Shown here: positions 1-6,686 of the stretch, piece by piece | How the letters are laid out: each line of letters opens with the position of its first letter | Position numbering within the stretch: the first letter of the stretch is position 1 | Source: Haemophilus parainfluenzae | GTDB lineage: Bacteria; Pseudomonadota; Gammaproteobacteria; Enterobacterales; Pasteurellaceae | NCBI GenBank assembly: GCA_018381425.1 | Contig: JAGZRY010000030.1 | Location: 1-12,582, forward strand | Reading direction: 5' to 3' | Length of the DNA: 12,582 nucleotides | Notes under the pieces: generated by a model | Seen by the model: the letters and a program-made list of their open reading frames with translations, nothing else | Told to the model about the DNA's origin: nothing | The model's database searches: none | Translations under genes and position numbers: made by a program

Positions 1-107
1 TCCACAATCACCACATCAAAATTATAGGTGGTTTGTTTGGTTAAACTTTCCAATAACGCAGGAATTTCTTCTTTTCGATTATAAGAAGGCACGATGATAC
101 TAAACAT
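1..107 (-). CDS. Family 2 glycosyltransferase, N-terminal fragment (continues beyond the left edge)
   Basis: Only the first 35 codons are present. The protein begins MFSIIVPSYNRKEEIPALLE and runs on to a hydrophobic strand ending DVVIV. This is the usual first beta strand, NR/E turn and helix of GT-A fold family 2 glycosyltransferases, which bind a nucleotide sugar at this end. The start at 107 is supported by AAGGAG seven bases upstream. Its first 8 nt overlap the end of the preceding membrane-protein gene, so translation is probably coupled. Context (a GT25 enzyme and a Wzy/WaaL-like protein in one operon) points to assembly of a surface glycan or lipooligosaccharide at the cytoplasmic face of the inner membrane. 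Sugar specificity cannot be read from this fragment. Confidence 0.85.
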   Translation of the reverse strand, partial: MFSIIVPSYNRKEEIPALLESLTKQTTYNFDVVIV

Positions 108-1299
108 CTTTCGGCTCCTTTTGTTTAAATAAAATAAGTTGTTTACCGTGAGTGCCAAAAAGCGATAAGAACATCAACATCACGAACATAATGCCAGGGA
201 AAGCAAAGGTGTCTGCTTTGATGTTACAAAATGCCAAAATCACAAAGGCAGAAAGAATAAATTTCCAGCTGCCATCAAACCAATTTAACGCTACTTTGCG
301 CACAAAATAGAATGTCACGGCAAAACACACTAAGGCATAAGATACGCCACCATAAAGAATCTGACGTAAGAAACCGGAATCCGTATGACCATAATAACGG
401 CCGACTTCCAACTGCCCTGTCATATACATGCCATCACCATAAATAAACTGTTTAAGCGTTGGCATGAACAGGTGGTTTTTCATCAATGTATCCGTTGACG
501 AACTGACAAATCCTGCACCGTGTAATAAATTGATCACCGGTTCTAAAGCATGTGCCACATAAGGATTTTCTGGTAAGAAATACGCCAATAACAATACCAA
601 AATAGCAAATGCAATGAGTGATGGAACATAACGCCATTTGAAATACACTAAAATGCTCACAACCGATAACAGAAGGAATGTACGTCCTGAAATTAATCCG
701 ATACATAGCATAAAAAACACTAAAATACTTGGAAGTGTATTATGTTTAGCGTTGTAAGCCAGTAAGAAATGCAACAGCATCAAATAGAATAAACTCAGTT
801 GGAAAAAGGCGGTTGCGGTGATGTTATATAAGCGATATTCCTGCTCTGAACCATAAAAACGTGCGGGCAACACCGCATTGGTTGAAAGCAAGAAATCAAT
901 CATAAATGATACACCGAGTAAGCCAATCATACCAACAGCAAACTGCACTACCACACCAAGTTGTAAATCACGCACCACGTTCTGTTGACCATTTACATTG
1001 GCATAGAAAGCATTATAAAGTCCCACACCAAAGATAAATAAAATCAGCGCTTTCACATACATAATGATGACGGAAAAATCTCGTGTACCATTGACTAAAA
1101 GCGGAATCACGCTAAATGCAATCAGCCCAATGATAACGGCTAAACTATCCAATGGCACAGTGATACCTTGGGGTTTCTGTTTTTTAAGGTATTGATAAGC
1201 CAGTACAGCCAATGCTGCTAAACCCGCGACGAATGACATTCGTACAACATGAAATAGCCAAGGATCGTAAAGATAAAAAAGGTTAAAAAGTGCGGTCAT
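100..1299 (-). CDS. Polytopic membrane protein, O-antigen polymerase/ligase (Wzy/WaaL)-like
   Basis: A 399-residue, very hydrophobic protein with about ten predicted membrane spans (roughly residues 15-36, 50-70, 77-100, 112-136, 160-182, 188-204, 206-221, 226-243, 316-334, 346-382). A large extracytoplasmic loop at about 245-312 carries YYGHTDSGFLRQILYGG, and SGRT follows the sixth span. This layout, with a long loop holding His/Asp/Arg before the last spans, is typical of Wzy polymerases and WaaL ligases. These join lipid-linked glycan units or move them to lipid A core on the periplasmic side. Sequence alone does not say polymerase or ligase. The gene starts 7 nt after the GT25 gene and overlaps the GT2 gene by 8 nt, so all three form one operon. 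A perfect uptake signal covers codons 2-4. It may correspond to a member of the H. influenzae lsg or HI0866-0874 glycan loci, but that is recollection, not shown here. Confidence 0.8.
   Translation of the reverse strand: MTALFNLFYLYDPWLFHVVRMSFVAGLAALAVLAYQYLKKQKPQGITVPLDSLAVIIGLIAFSVIPLLVNGTRDFSVIIMYVKALILFIFGVGLYNAFYANVNGQQNVVRDLQLGVVVQFAVGMIGLLGVSFMIDFLLSTNAVLPARFYGSEQEYRLYNITATAFFQLSLFYLMLLHFLLAYNAKHNTLPSILVFFMLCIGLISGRTFLLLSVVSILVYFKWRYVPSLIAFAILVLLLAYFLPENPYVAHALEPVINLLHGAGFVSSSTDTLMKNHLFMPTLKQFIYGDGMYMTGQLEVGRYYGHTDSGFLRQILYGGVSYALVCFAVTFYFVRKVALNWFDGSWKFILSAFVILAFCNIKADTFAFPGIMFVMLMFLSLFGTHGKQLILFKQKEPKDV
1288..1296 (+). repeat. DNA uptake signal sequence (perfect core, at a start codon)
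   Basis: AAGTGCGGT followed by CATTTTTACG, matching the 9-bp Haemophilus uptake core and its AT-rich flank. It abuts the ATG (read on the minus strand) of the Wzy/WaaL-like gene, so the reverse complement ACCGCACTT encodes Thr-Ala-Leu at residues 2-4. Confidence 0.9.
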
Positions 1300-1306
1300 T
1301 TTTACG

Positions 1307-2077
1307 TTATTTTCCTAAATTCTTTTTCACCGCTAAGATTTTTTTGAGCGGATATTTAATTAATTTCTTCACTAAATTATTGGATTTTGAACCACGAATC
1401 GCTTCCAAATTACTCACTAATTGTGGATTTTCAATCGCCACAAGTGGACGAACTACATTGTTATTAATCTGGAATTGGGTTTCAAATAATAAGAAATCAT
1501 CAGCAAGCCAAAACGGTTTTTCTTGTTCGAGTTGGTTTAAAAATGCACGTGCCGCTGATTTTTTAATTAAGTATGCTACCGTGCCTGCAAAATAACTTTT
1601 ATATGGATAAGCTACGGTGACATCACCAACTGTTTGACGTAAAAATGAGAAGGTTGTCGGATAATTAATTTCCAATTCCACATCATCAAATTCCGCAATT
1701 TTTGATTGCCCGATTAATACAATATCCGCATCGCATTTTTCGGTTAAAAGTGCGATCGTTTTTGGCGATAAATTAGCATTAAATAACGCATCATCTTCAC
1801 AGACTAACGCATAGTCATTTTCCGTCACATTTTGATCTTCTACGATCTGGCGATAAACCGCTAAATGGCTTAATGTACAACCAATTTCGCCTTTTGTGAC
1901 GTTGCGTCCATAATGCTGTTCAAACTTCGTTGGATTGAACACTTCAGCCAATTCTTCCCATTCTTTTTGCATAGTATTAATCGCTGAAAATACAGCAAAA
2001 TCAGCGGTATCTGGTTGAGCAAAAAACAACTCACGACGCTGAACATCTTTATCTAGTGAAATCAAATATTTATTCAT
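1307..2077 (-). CDS. Family 25 glycosyltransferase (lipooligosaccharide biosynthesis)
   Basis: A 256-residue cytoplasmic protein matching the GT25 family of lipooligosaccharide glycosyltransferases (Lex2B/LgtB/LpsA type), which commonly add galactose or glucose. The N terminus [15 protein letters not shown] is the family's opening strand with the Asp-x-x-x-Arg-Arg signature. [18 protein letters not shown] (about 63-80) and the acidic VCEDDALF (92-99, an EDD in place of DXD for metal and nucleotide sugar) follow. [15 protein letters not shown] resembles the family's third block. The C terminus is Lys-rich, which may attach it to the membrane. The start at 2077 begins exactly at the family's first strand and is preceded by GAGATAATT, a weak ribosome site. 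It is the first gene of the operon, behind a promoter at 2136-2164. The operon shows none of the tetranucleotide tracts that phase-vary many Haemophilus glycan genes. The sugar and acceptor are unknown. Confidence 0.88.
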   Translation of the reverse strand: MNKYLISLDKDVQRRELFFAQPDTADFAVFSAINTMQKEWEELAEVFNPTKFEQHYGRNVTKGEIGCTLSHLAVYRQIVEDQNVTENDYALVCEDDALFNANLSPKTIALLTEKCDADIVLIGQSKIAEFDDVELEINYPTTFSFLRQTVGDVTVAYPYKSYFAGTVAYLIKKSAARAFLNQLEQEKPFWLADDFLLFETQFQINNNVVRPLVAIENPQLVSNLEAIRGSKSNNLVKKLIKYPLKKILAVKKNLGK

Positions 2078-2110
2078 AATTATCTCAATTTAGTTTTTGC
2101 GTTATTTTGA

Positions 2111-2135
2111 TTGCAACAAACGAAAATAGTTGCAA
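2111..2135. repeat. Inverted repeat at the start of the glycan-operon transcript
   Basis: TTGCAAC (2111-2117) and GTTGCAA (2129-2135) are perfect 7-bp inverted arms separated by 11 bases. They directly follow the -10 box of the minus-strand promoter, so they cover about +1 to +25 of the leader. This may be an operator or a weak leader hairpin. No regulator is identified. Confidence 0.5.
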
Positions 2136-2164
2136 ATTATACTAAAGAAATAGTCTGTTGGCAT
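2136..2164 (-). promoter_or_regulatory. Probable sigma-70 promoter of the glycan operon
   Basis: On the minus strand ATGCCA (2159-2164) lies 17 bases before a perfect TATAAT (2136-2141), placing transcription start near 2129 and leaving a leader of about 50 nt before the GT25 start codon. It sits downstream of the small-protein terminator, so the operon has its own promoter. Confidence 0.6.
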
Positions 2165-2193
2165 TGCTTTTAGCTCAGAGACAAAAAACAACC

Positions 2194-2232
2194 AAAAAAA
2201 TAACCGCACTTTAATTGCTTAAAGCGCGGTTA
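2194..2232 (-). terminator. Intrinsic terminator of the small membrane protein gene, built from paired uptake signals
   Basis: The 12-bp stem has arms 2201-2212 and 2221-2232 with an 8-base loop. On the minus strand the only imperfect pair is a G-U wobble, and the stem is followed at once by seven U (2194-2200). The left arm holds a perfect uptake signal (ACCGCACTT, 2203-2211) and the right arm a one-mismatch copy (AAGCGCGGT, 2222-2230). It ends transcription 25 nt after the small gene's stop and before the glycan promoter. Confidence 0.85.
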
Positions 2233-2256
2233 ATCCTAAATATGTTTTTCTTTCGA

Positions 2257-2337
2257 TTAGAAAATTGCAACTGCTAAACCAACCACAACACTTAAAGAAA
2301 GCACTACAGCTAACATTGCATAACCAAAATCACTCAT
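2257..2337 (-). CDS. ynhF: 26-residue single-span membrane protein, YnhF-like
   Basis: A tiny gene, too short for ordinary ORF cut-offs. It encodes 26 residues beginning MSDFGYAML and ending VVVGLAVAIF. Almost the whole chain after residue 5 is one hydrophobic helix with no charge, so an inner-membrane single-span protein is expected. Support for a real gene is unusually complete: a promoter TTGAAA-16-TAGAAT (2372-2399), a GTGGGAAA ribosome site ending 5 bases before ATG, and a strong terminator 25 nt after TAA. The MS-D start and VGL-A-A/V ending resemble E. coli YnhF (29 residues), which as I recall also lies beside purR; the shared position strengthens the match. Function of YnhF is unknown. 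It is transcribed divergently from purR, with the two -35 boxes about 18 bp apart. The identification as YnhF is moderate; that it is expressed is likely. Confidence 0.7.
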   Translation of the reverse strand: MSDFGYAMLAVVLSLSVVVGLAVAIF

Positions 2338-2371
2338 TTAAATTTCCCACTTGTTTAGTTAAAGATACCCC

Positions 2372-2399
2372 ATTCTAACAATAAAGCGCGTTTTTTCAA
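2372..2399 (-). promoter_or_regulatory. Promoter of the small membrane protein gene
   Basis: On the minus strand TTGAAA (2394-2399) and TAGAAT (2372-2377) are separated by 16 bases, each matching consensus at five of six positions. Start is expected near 2365, about 28 nt before the ATG. Confidence 0.6.
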
Positions 2400-2417
2400 A
2401 AATTTTTTATAATTTAC

Positions 2418-2446
2418 TTAACCTATTTGGTGACAGTCTTTATAAT
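2418..2446 (+). promoter_or_regulatory. Promoter of purR
   Basis: A perfect TATAAT (2441-2446) lies 17 bases after TTAACC (2418-2423), giving a start near 2453 and a leader of about 20 nt with AGAGG (2461-2465) as ribosome site. No clear 16-bp PUR box is visible here, unlike the autoregulated E. coli purR. Confidence 0.6.
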
Positions 2447-2472
2447 GGGAAAAATTCTCCAGAGGCAAAATT

Positions 2473-3483
2473 ATGGCAACAATTAAAGATGTCGCAAAAA
2501 TGGCTGGCGTTTCCACCACCACTGTTTCACACGTAATTAATAAAACCCGTTTTGTAGCAAAAGAAACCGAAGAGGCGGTGATGCAAGCCATTAAAAGCTT
2601 GAAATACTCACCAAGTGCTGTTGCTCGGAGTTTGAAAGTCAACACGACAAAATCCATTGGGATGATTGTGACCACCAGTGAATCCCCTTATTTTGCTGAA
2701 ATCATTCATGCCGTTGAAGATCATTGTTATCGTCAAGGTTATTCACTTTTTTTGTGTAATACACAAAATGATCCTGAAAAAATTAAAAATCACGTCGAAA
2801 TGCTCGCCAAAAAACGTGTTGATGGTTTATTGGTGATGTGTTCTGAATATACGCAACATTCACTTGATGTGCTTTCAGGTTTCTCTTCCGTACCTATGGT
2901 GGTAATGGATTGGGGCCCTAATGCTGATACCGATATCATTGAAGATAACAGCTTTACGGGCGGTTATATTGCAACTAAGCATTTAATTGATTGTGGCCAT
3001 AAAGCTATTGGTCTTATTGCGGGGGAATTGGATAAAACTACCGCAAGAACGCGTTATGAAGGTTTTGTGAAAGCCATGAATGAAGCCAATCTGCCAATTC
3101 ATAAAAATTGGATTATGGAAGGTTTCTTCGAGCCTGAAGATGGTTACGAGTGTATGAATAAAATTCTCGTACAAGACAACCTGCCTACTGCCGTATTCTG
3201 TTGTAATGACGTGATGGCATTAGGGGCAATCTCTGCGATTACGGAAAAAGGTTTGCGCGTACCTGATGATATCTCGATTATTGGCTATGATAATATTCAC
3301 TCATCACGTTTCTATGCACCGCCACTCACCACAATTCACCAATCGAAATCTCGTCTAGGTGCACAAGCGGTTAATCTTTTATTTGAGCGTATTGCAAATA
3401 AAGATAATGAGAATCACGAAAAACACCGAATTGCGATCCATCCTGAACTCGTCATTCGCAAATCAGTTCGCAACCTTAAATAA
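2473..3483 (+). CDS. purR: Purine repressor PurR (LacI family)
   Basis: A 336-residue LacI-family repressor that, with hypoxanthine or guanine bound, shuts off purine synthesis genes. The first 60 residues, opening [20 protein letters not shown], are nearly identical to E. coli PurR and form the helix-turn-helix and hinge helix ([11 protein letters not shown]), with Leu54 for minor-groove insertion. The rest is a periplasmic-binding-protein-like core. Corepressor contacts known in E. coli are kept: Tyr73-Phe74, a Thr at 190, Phe in GFFEPEDGY and Asp in IIGYDN. The E. coli Arg190 position is Lys188 here, a conservative change near the purine pocket. Length is close to E. coli's 341. The start at 2473 gives the family's exact N terminus, with AGAGG seven bases upstream. 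It is a single-gene unit with its own promoter and terminator, divergent from the small YnhF-like gene. Its regulated genes lie outside the window. Confidence 0.97.
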   Translation: MATIKDVAKMAGVSTTTVSHVINKTRFVAKETEEAVMQAIKSLKYSPSAVARSLKVNTTKSIGMIVTTSESPYFAEIIHAVEDHCYRQGYSLFLCNTQNDPEKIKNHVEMLAKKRVDGLLVMCSEYTQHSLDVLSGFSSVPMVVMDWGPNADTDIIEDNSFTGGYIATKHLIDCGHKAIGLIAGELDKTTARTRYEGFVKAMNEANLPIHKNWIMEGFFEPEDGYECMNKILVQDNLPTAVFCCNDVMALGAISAITEKGLRVPDDISIIGYDNIHSSRFYAPPLTTIHQSKSRLGAQAVNLLFERIANKDNENHEKHRIAIHPELVIRKSVRNLK

Positions 3484-3496
3484 ACATTAAACTTTT

Positions 3497-3540
3497 TGAC
3501 CGTACTTTGAATTTTATCTAAAAAAGTGCGGTCATTTTTT
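3497..3540 (+). terminator. Intrinsic terminator of purR with uptake signal
   Basis: Arms 3497-3508 (TGACCGTACTTT) and 3523-3534 (AAAGTGCGGTCA) form a 12-bp stem with one U-G pair and a 14-base loop, followed by six T. The right arm contains a perfect uptake signal at 3524-3532 and the left arm a one-mismatch inverted copy. It starts 13 nt after the purR stop. Confidence 0.88.
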
Positions 3541-3589
3541 ACTTATTTTAGCCTTTTTTGATTTAATGCAAGTTTTCGACGTATAGCAT

Positions 3590-3619
3590 TTGATCCCGAT
3601 ACATATTTTTGATTATATC
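3590..3619 (+). promoter_or_regulatory. Candidate ppc promoter region with FNR-like sequence
   Basis: TTGATC (3590-3595) lies 18 bases before TATATC (3614-3619), a weak sigma-70 pair about 40 nt before the ppc start. The same bases read TTGAT-CCCG-ATACA (3590-3603), matching 8 of 10 fixed bases of the FNR consensus TTGAT-N4-ATCAA. A second weak pair, TTGATT (3558-3563) and TATAGC (3582-3587), is also possible. Confidence 0.3.
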
Positions 3620-3655
3620 TCTCCTAGTTTTATTTTTTTCTTTATCGGAGTTTAT

Positions 3656-6295
3656 ATGACTGATGAATATCGCACTCTCCGTCATAACATTAATATGTTA
3701 GGGCGTTTTCTTGGAGAAACCATTAATGATGCGCAAGGCGAAGACATTCTTACCTTAATTGAAAATGTTCGCCAATTATCCAAACAATCTCGAGCGGGCG
3801 ATAGCCAAGCGCGTAAAACATTGTTGGATACTCTTTCCACCATTTCAAATGAAAATATTATTCCTGTAGCGCGTGCATTCAGCCATTTTCTTAACTTAAC
3901 AAATATTGCTGAACAATACCAAACCGTCTCTCGCCAACATAAAGATTTACAATCTTCTAATCGTTCACTAAGTGCTTTATTTCAACGCTTAAAAGCATTA
4001 AATGTTTCAAAAGAAGAAGTTTACAAAACCGTTGAAAACTTGCTCATTGAGCTAGTATTAACCGCACACCCAACCGAAACTACGCGTCGTTCTTTAGTGC
4101 ATAAACACGTTGAAATCAATAAATGCTTAAATAAATTAGAGCATGATGACTTAACAGCTAAAGAACGCAGCGTTATTGAACGCTTATTGCTTCGTTTGAT
4201 TGCTGAAGCTTGGCATACCAATGAAATCCGTACCATTCGCCCTACGCCATTTGATGAAGCAAAATGGGGATTTGCCATGATTGAAAATAGCCTATGGCAA
4301 GGTGTACCAAAATTCTTACGTCAATTAAATGAACATGCTCGTGAGTTTTTGGGCTACGATTTACCAGTGGGCTTACGCCCTGTCAGAATTTCTTCTTGGA
4401 TGGGGGGAGACCGTGATGGTAACCCGTTTGTCACCTCAAAAATCACCCAACAAGTGCTCTATCTTGCTCGTTGGAAAGCAGCGGATTTATTCTTAAATGA
4501 CATCAAATCTCTTGCCGATGAATTATCTATGGTGAAATGCACGCCAGAATTTACCGCAAAATATGGTGAGCATTTAGAGCCTTATCGTTTTATGGTCAAA
4601 CAACTTCGAGAAAAACTTATCGCGACTCTTGATTACTTTGAGGATTGTATGGCAAATCGTCCGCCACGCGTAAGCCAAGCGGATATTATTATGGAAGATA
4701 ATCAACTTTGGGAACCGCTCTATGATTGCTATCAATCATTAATGGCGTGTGGCATGCGGATTATCGCCAATGGTTCCTTATTGGATATTTTGCATCGCAT
4801 TCGCTGTTTTGGTGTCACGCTTTCACAAATGGATATCCGTCAAGAAAGCACGCGTCATACTGATGCGATTGCTGAAATCACCCGTTATCTTGGCATTGGT
4901 GATTATGCACAATGGAGCGAAGCTGAAAAACAATCTTTCTTGGTACGTGAATTAAATTCTCGCCGTCCATTAATTCCAACCCATTGGGAGCCGTCTGCAG
5001 AAACCCAAGAAATTTTAGAGACTTGCAAAGTCATTGCACAACAAAAACAAGGCGTAATTGCTTGCTATATTATTTCCATGGCAAGAAGTGCCTCTGATGT
5101 GCTTGCTGTGCATTTATTATTAAAAGAAGCGGGCGTGCCTTATCACATTACTGTCGTACCACTTTTTGAAACCTTAGATGACTTAGATGCCTCTGAAGGT
5201 GTCATGCGTCAATTGTTTAATATTGGTTGGTATCGTGGCGTGATTAACAATCATCAAATGGTGATGATTGGTTATTCTGACTCAGCCAAAGATGCGGGAA
5301 TGATGGCAGCTTCATGGGCACAATATCGTGCACAAGAAGCATTAGTCAATTTAACCGAAGAACTGGGTATTGAACTCACTTTATTCCATGGCCGTGGTGG
5401 TACAATCGGTCGTGGTGGTGCACCTGCACATGCGGCATTACTTTCTCAACCTCCACGTTCACTCAAAAATGGTTTACGTGTGACTGAACAAGGGGAAATG
5501 ATCCGCTTTAAACTTGGTTTACCTGAAGTTGCTGTTGAAACCTTTGATCTTTACGCGAGTGCAATTTTAGAAGCAAACTTACTTCCACCACCAGAACCAA
5601 AAGCAGAATGGCGTGCGGTCATGGATGAGCTTTCCGCTACTTCATGTGACATTTACCGTCGTGTTGTTCGTGGTGATAAAGACTTCGTGCCTTATTTCCG
5701 CAGTGCTACACCGGAACAAGAACTGTCTAAACTACCACTTGGATCTCGCCCTGCAAAACGTAATCCAAATGGTGGCGTAGAAAGCTTACGTGCCATTCCA
5801 TGGATTTTTGCTTGGATGCAAAACCGTTTAATGCTACCAGCATGGCTGGGTGCGGGTGCGGCAATTCAAAAAATTGTAGATGAAGGCAAAGGTCATATCA
5901 TTGAAGAAATGTGTAAAGCGTGGCCATTCTTCTCTACTCGTGTAGGTATGTTAGAAATGGTGTTCAGTAAAACCGATACTTGGCTTTCTGAGCAGTATGA
6001 TCATAACTTAGTGAAAAAAGAGCTTTGGTACTTAGGTGAGAATCTGCGTAATCAACTCAATGCAGATATTAAAACCGTGCTTTCGCTTTCTCACAAAGAT
6101 GAATTAATGGCGGACTTGCCGTGGATCGCAGATTCTATTGCGTTACGTAATGTTTATACGGATCCACTCAATCTCCTTCAAGTGGAACTACTCCGTCGTT
6201 TCCGTGAATCGCCTGAAAACCCAGGCCCTGATGTAGAACAAGCCCTGATGATTACCATCACAGGTATTGCTGCAGGTATGCGAAATACGGGCTAG
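3656..6295 (+). CDS. ppc: Phosphoenolpyruvate carboxylase
   Basis: An 879-residue cytosolic enzyme that carboxylates phosphoenolpyruvate with bicarbonate to oxaloacetate. It replenishes the TCA cycle and feeds the reductive branch to malate and fumarate in anaerobic Pasteurellaceae. It aligns throughout with E. coli Ppc (883 residues). Catalytic His138 lies in [32 protein letters not shown] and the mobile loop [12 protein letters not shown] (His578, Arg580, Arg586) are intact, and the C terminus ends in the invariant MRNTG. An in-frame ATG exists at 3590, but the upstream 22 residues are hydrophobic and not part of the family. The start at 3656 has GGAG at 3647-3650 and gives [16 protein letters not shown], matching the family N terminus. 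It stands alone after the purR terminator. A weak FNR-like motif lies in its leader region. Enterobacterial Ppc is controlled by acetyl-CoA and aspartate; this is assumed here from family likeness. Confidence 0.98.
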   Translation: MTDEYRTLRHNINMLGRFLGETINDAQGEDILTLIENVRQLSKQSRAGDSQARKTLLDTLSTISNENIIPVARAFSHFLNLTNIAEQYQTVSRQHKDLQSSNRSLSALFQRLKALNVSKEEVYKTVENLLIELVLTAHPTETTRRSLVHKHVEINKCLNKLEHDDLTAKERSVIERLLLRLIAEAWHTNEIRTIRPTPFDEAKWGFAMIENSLWQGVPKFLRQLNEHAREFLGYDLPVGLRPVRISSWMGGDRDGNPFVTSKITQQVLYLARWKAADLFLNDIKSLADELSMVKCTPEFTAKYGEHLEPYRFMVKQLREKLIATLDYFEDCMANRPPRVSQADIIMEDNQLWEPLYDCYQSLMACGMRIIANGSLLDILHRIRCFGVTLSQMDIRQESTRHTDAIAEITRYLGIGDYAQWSEAEKQSFLVRELNSRRPLIPTHWEPSAETQEILETCKVIAQQKQGVIACYIISMARSASDVLAVHLLLKEAGVPYHITVVPLFETLDDLDASEGVMRQLFNIGWYRGVINNHQMVMIGYSDSAKDAGMMAASWAQYRAQEALVNLTEELGIELTLFHGRGGTIGRGGAPAHAALLSQPPRSLKNGLRVTEQGEMIRFKLGLPEVAVETFDLYASAILEANLLPPPEPKAEWRAVMDELSATSCDIYRRVVRGDKDFVPYFRSATPEQELSKLPLGSRPAKRNPNGGVESLRAIPWIFAWMQNRLMLPAWLGAGAAIQKIVDEGKGHIIEEMCKAWPFFSTRVGMLEMVFSKTDTWLSEQYDHNLVKKELWYLGENLRNQLNADIKTVLSLSHKDELMADLPWIADSIALRNVYTDPLNLLQVELLRRFRESPENPGPDVEQALMITITGIAAGMRNTG

Positions 6296-6312
6296 TTACG
6301 GCAACTAAAAAT

Positions 6313-6321
6313 AAGTGCGGT
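6313..6321 (+). repeat. DNA uptake signal sequence (perfect core)
   Basis: AAGTGCGGT followed by AT-rich bases, 18 nt after the ppc stop. No inverted partner is close enough to form a terminator stem. No perfect copy is seen from here to 11083. Confidence 0.9.
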
Positions 6322-6395
6322 CAAAAATAATGATAAATTTCTGTGTTATATATCAGTTCTATACCTAAATTAAATCTTAGTATAGTAAAACTCTT

Positions 6396-6438
6396 GATGC
6401 TCTTATTCCCTTTAACCAGATTAAGAGCGTCTATTTCT
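6396..6438 (+). terminator. Possible ppc terminator hairpin
   Basis: GATGCTCTTA (6396-6405) pairs with TAAGAGCGTC (6422-6431), ten pairs with one U-G and a 16-base loop, followed by TATTTCT. The U tract is broken and the hairpin is 100 nt beyond the ppc stop, so confidence is modest. Confidence 0.35.
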
Positions 6439-6616
6439 AAATTAAACCTATTTTCCTAAATTCTTGCCAATTTTATTGACCATCTATGTAAAACATCTCT
6501 ACCATAGATTTTATAAAATCGAATAGTCTTATAAAAGTTGCTCTTTTCTCACAATTGAGACCTATAATTAGCTTTATACTTTCGCTATCAACTCCTAAAG
6601 ATAAATAATTATTTCC

Positions 6617-6645
6617 TTGAAAAAAGTAGTTTTTAATGGTATTTT
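6617..6645 (+). promoter_or_regulatory. Candidate promoter of the ATPase-RloB unit
   Basis: TTGAAA (6617-6622) lies 17 bases before TATTTT (6640-6645). The -10 falls inside the left arm of the palindrome and the predicted start (about 6652) falls in its 5-base centre. The -10 matches consensus at four of six positions. Other boxes, such as TATAAT at 6563-6568, lack a good -35. Confidence 0.4.
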
Positions 6646-6676
6646 TGGAAAAACATTCCAAAAATACCATTAAAAA
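6630..6676. repeat. Perfect 21-bp palindrome upstream of the ATPase-RloB unit
   Basis: Arms 6630-6650 and 6656-6676 are exact reverse complements around a 5-base centre, AAACA. The core of each arm is AATGGTATTTTTGGAA or its complement. There is no U tract after either arm, so it is not a standard terminator. It ends one base before the AGGA ribosome site. It may be a repressor operator over the promoter or, if transcribed from further upstream, a stable leader hairpin next to the ribosome site. Confidence 0.8.
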
Positions 6677-6686
6677 AGGAAAGGTT

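Larger units (their letters stand above)
6296..6629. other. AT-rich intergenic stretch between ppc and the ATPase-RloB unit
   Basis: No convincing gene was found. It holds an uptake signal just after ppc, a hairpin at 6396-6431, and a 10-bp direct repeat CTAAATTAAA (6365-6374 and 6437-6446) flanking that hairpin. The minus strand is open from the palindrome down to a stop at 6473. It reads about 50 residues, including ESIKLIIGLN and RATFIRLFDFIKSMVEMFY, with no good start codon and ribosome site, so it may be a decayed gene end or chance. Confidence 0.5.

Noticed and set aside
1290..1595. 101-codon plus-strand frame opposite the GT25 gene
   Set aside because: It is antisense to a gene with clear family motifs, has no domain likeness, and its start has no ribosome site.
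2113..2136. PUR-box-like sequence (ACGAAAATAGTTGCAA) upstream of the glycan operon
   Set aside because: Only about 10 of 16 positions match the PUR consensus, the central CG is missing, and the neighbouring genes are not purine genes.
1..2180. Phase-variation tetranucleotide tracts in the glycan genes
   Set aside because: No tandem CAAT, GCAA or similar run was found in the coding or leader regions.
3590..3655. In-frame N-terminal extension of ppc from an ATG at 3590
   Set aside because: The 22 added residues are hydrophobic, absent from the family, lack a ribosome site and overlap the probable promoter. GGAG before 3656 and the [11 protein letters not shown] start fit Ppc.
6636..6686. Earlier start for the ATPase at 6636
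   Set aside because: The added codons come from the palindrome, which reads MVFLE on both strands, and no ribosome site precedes it.
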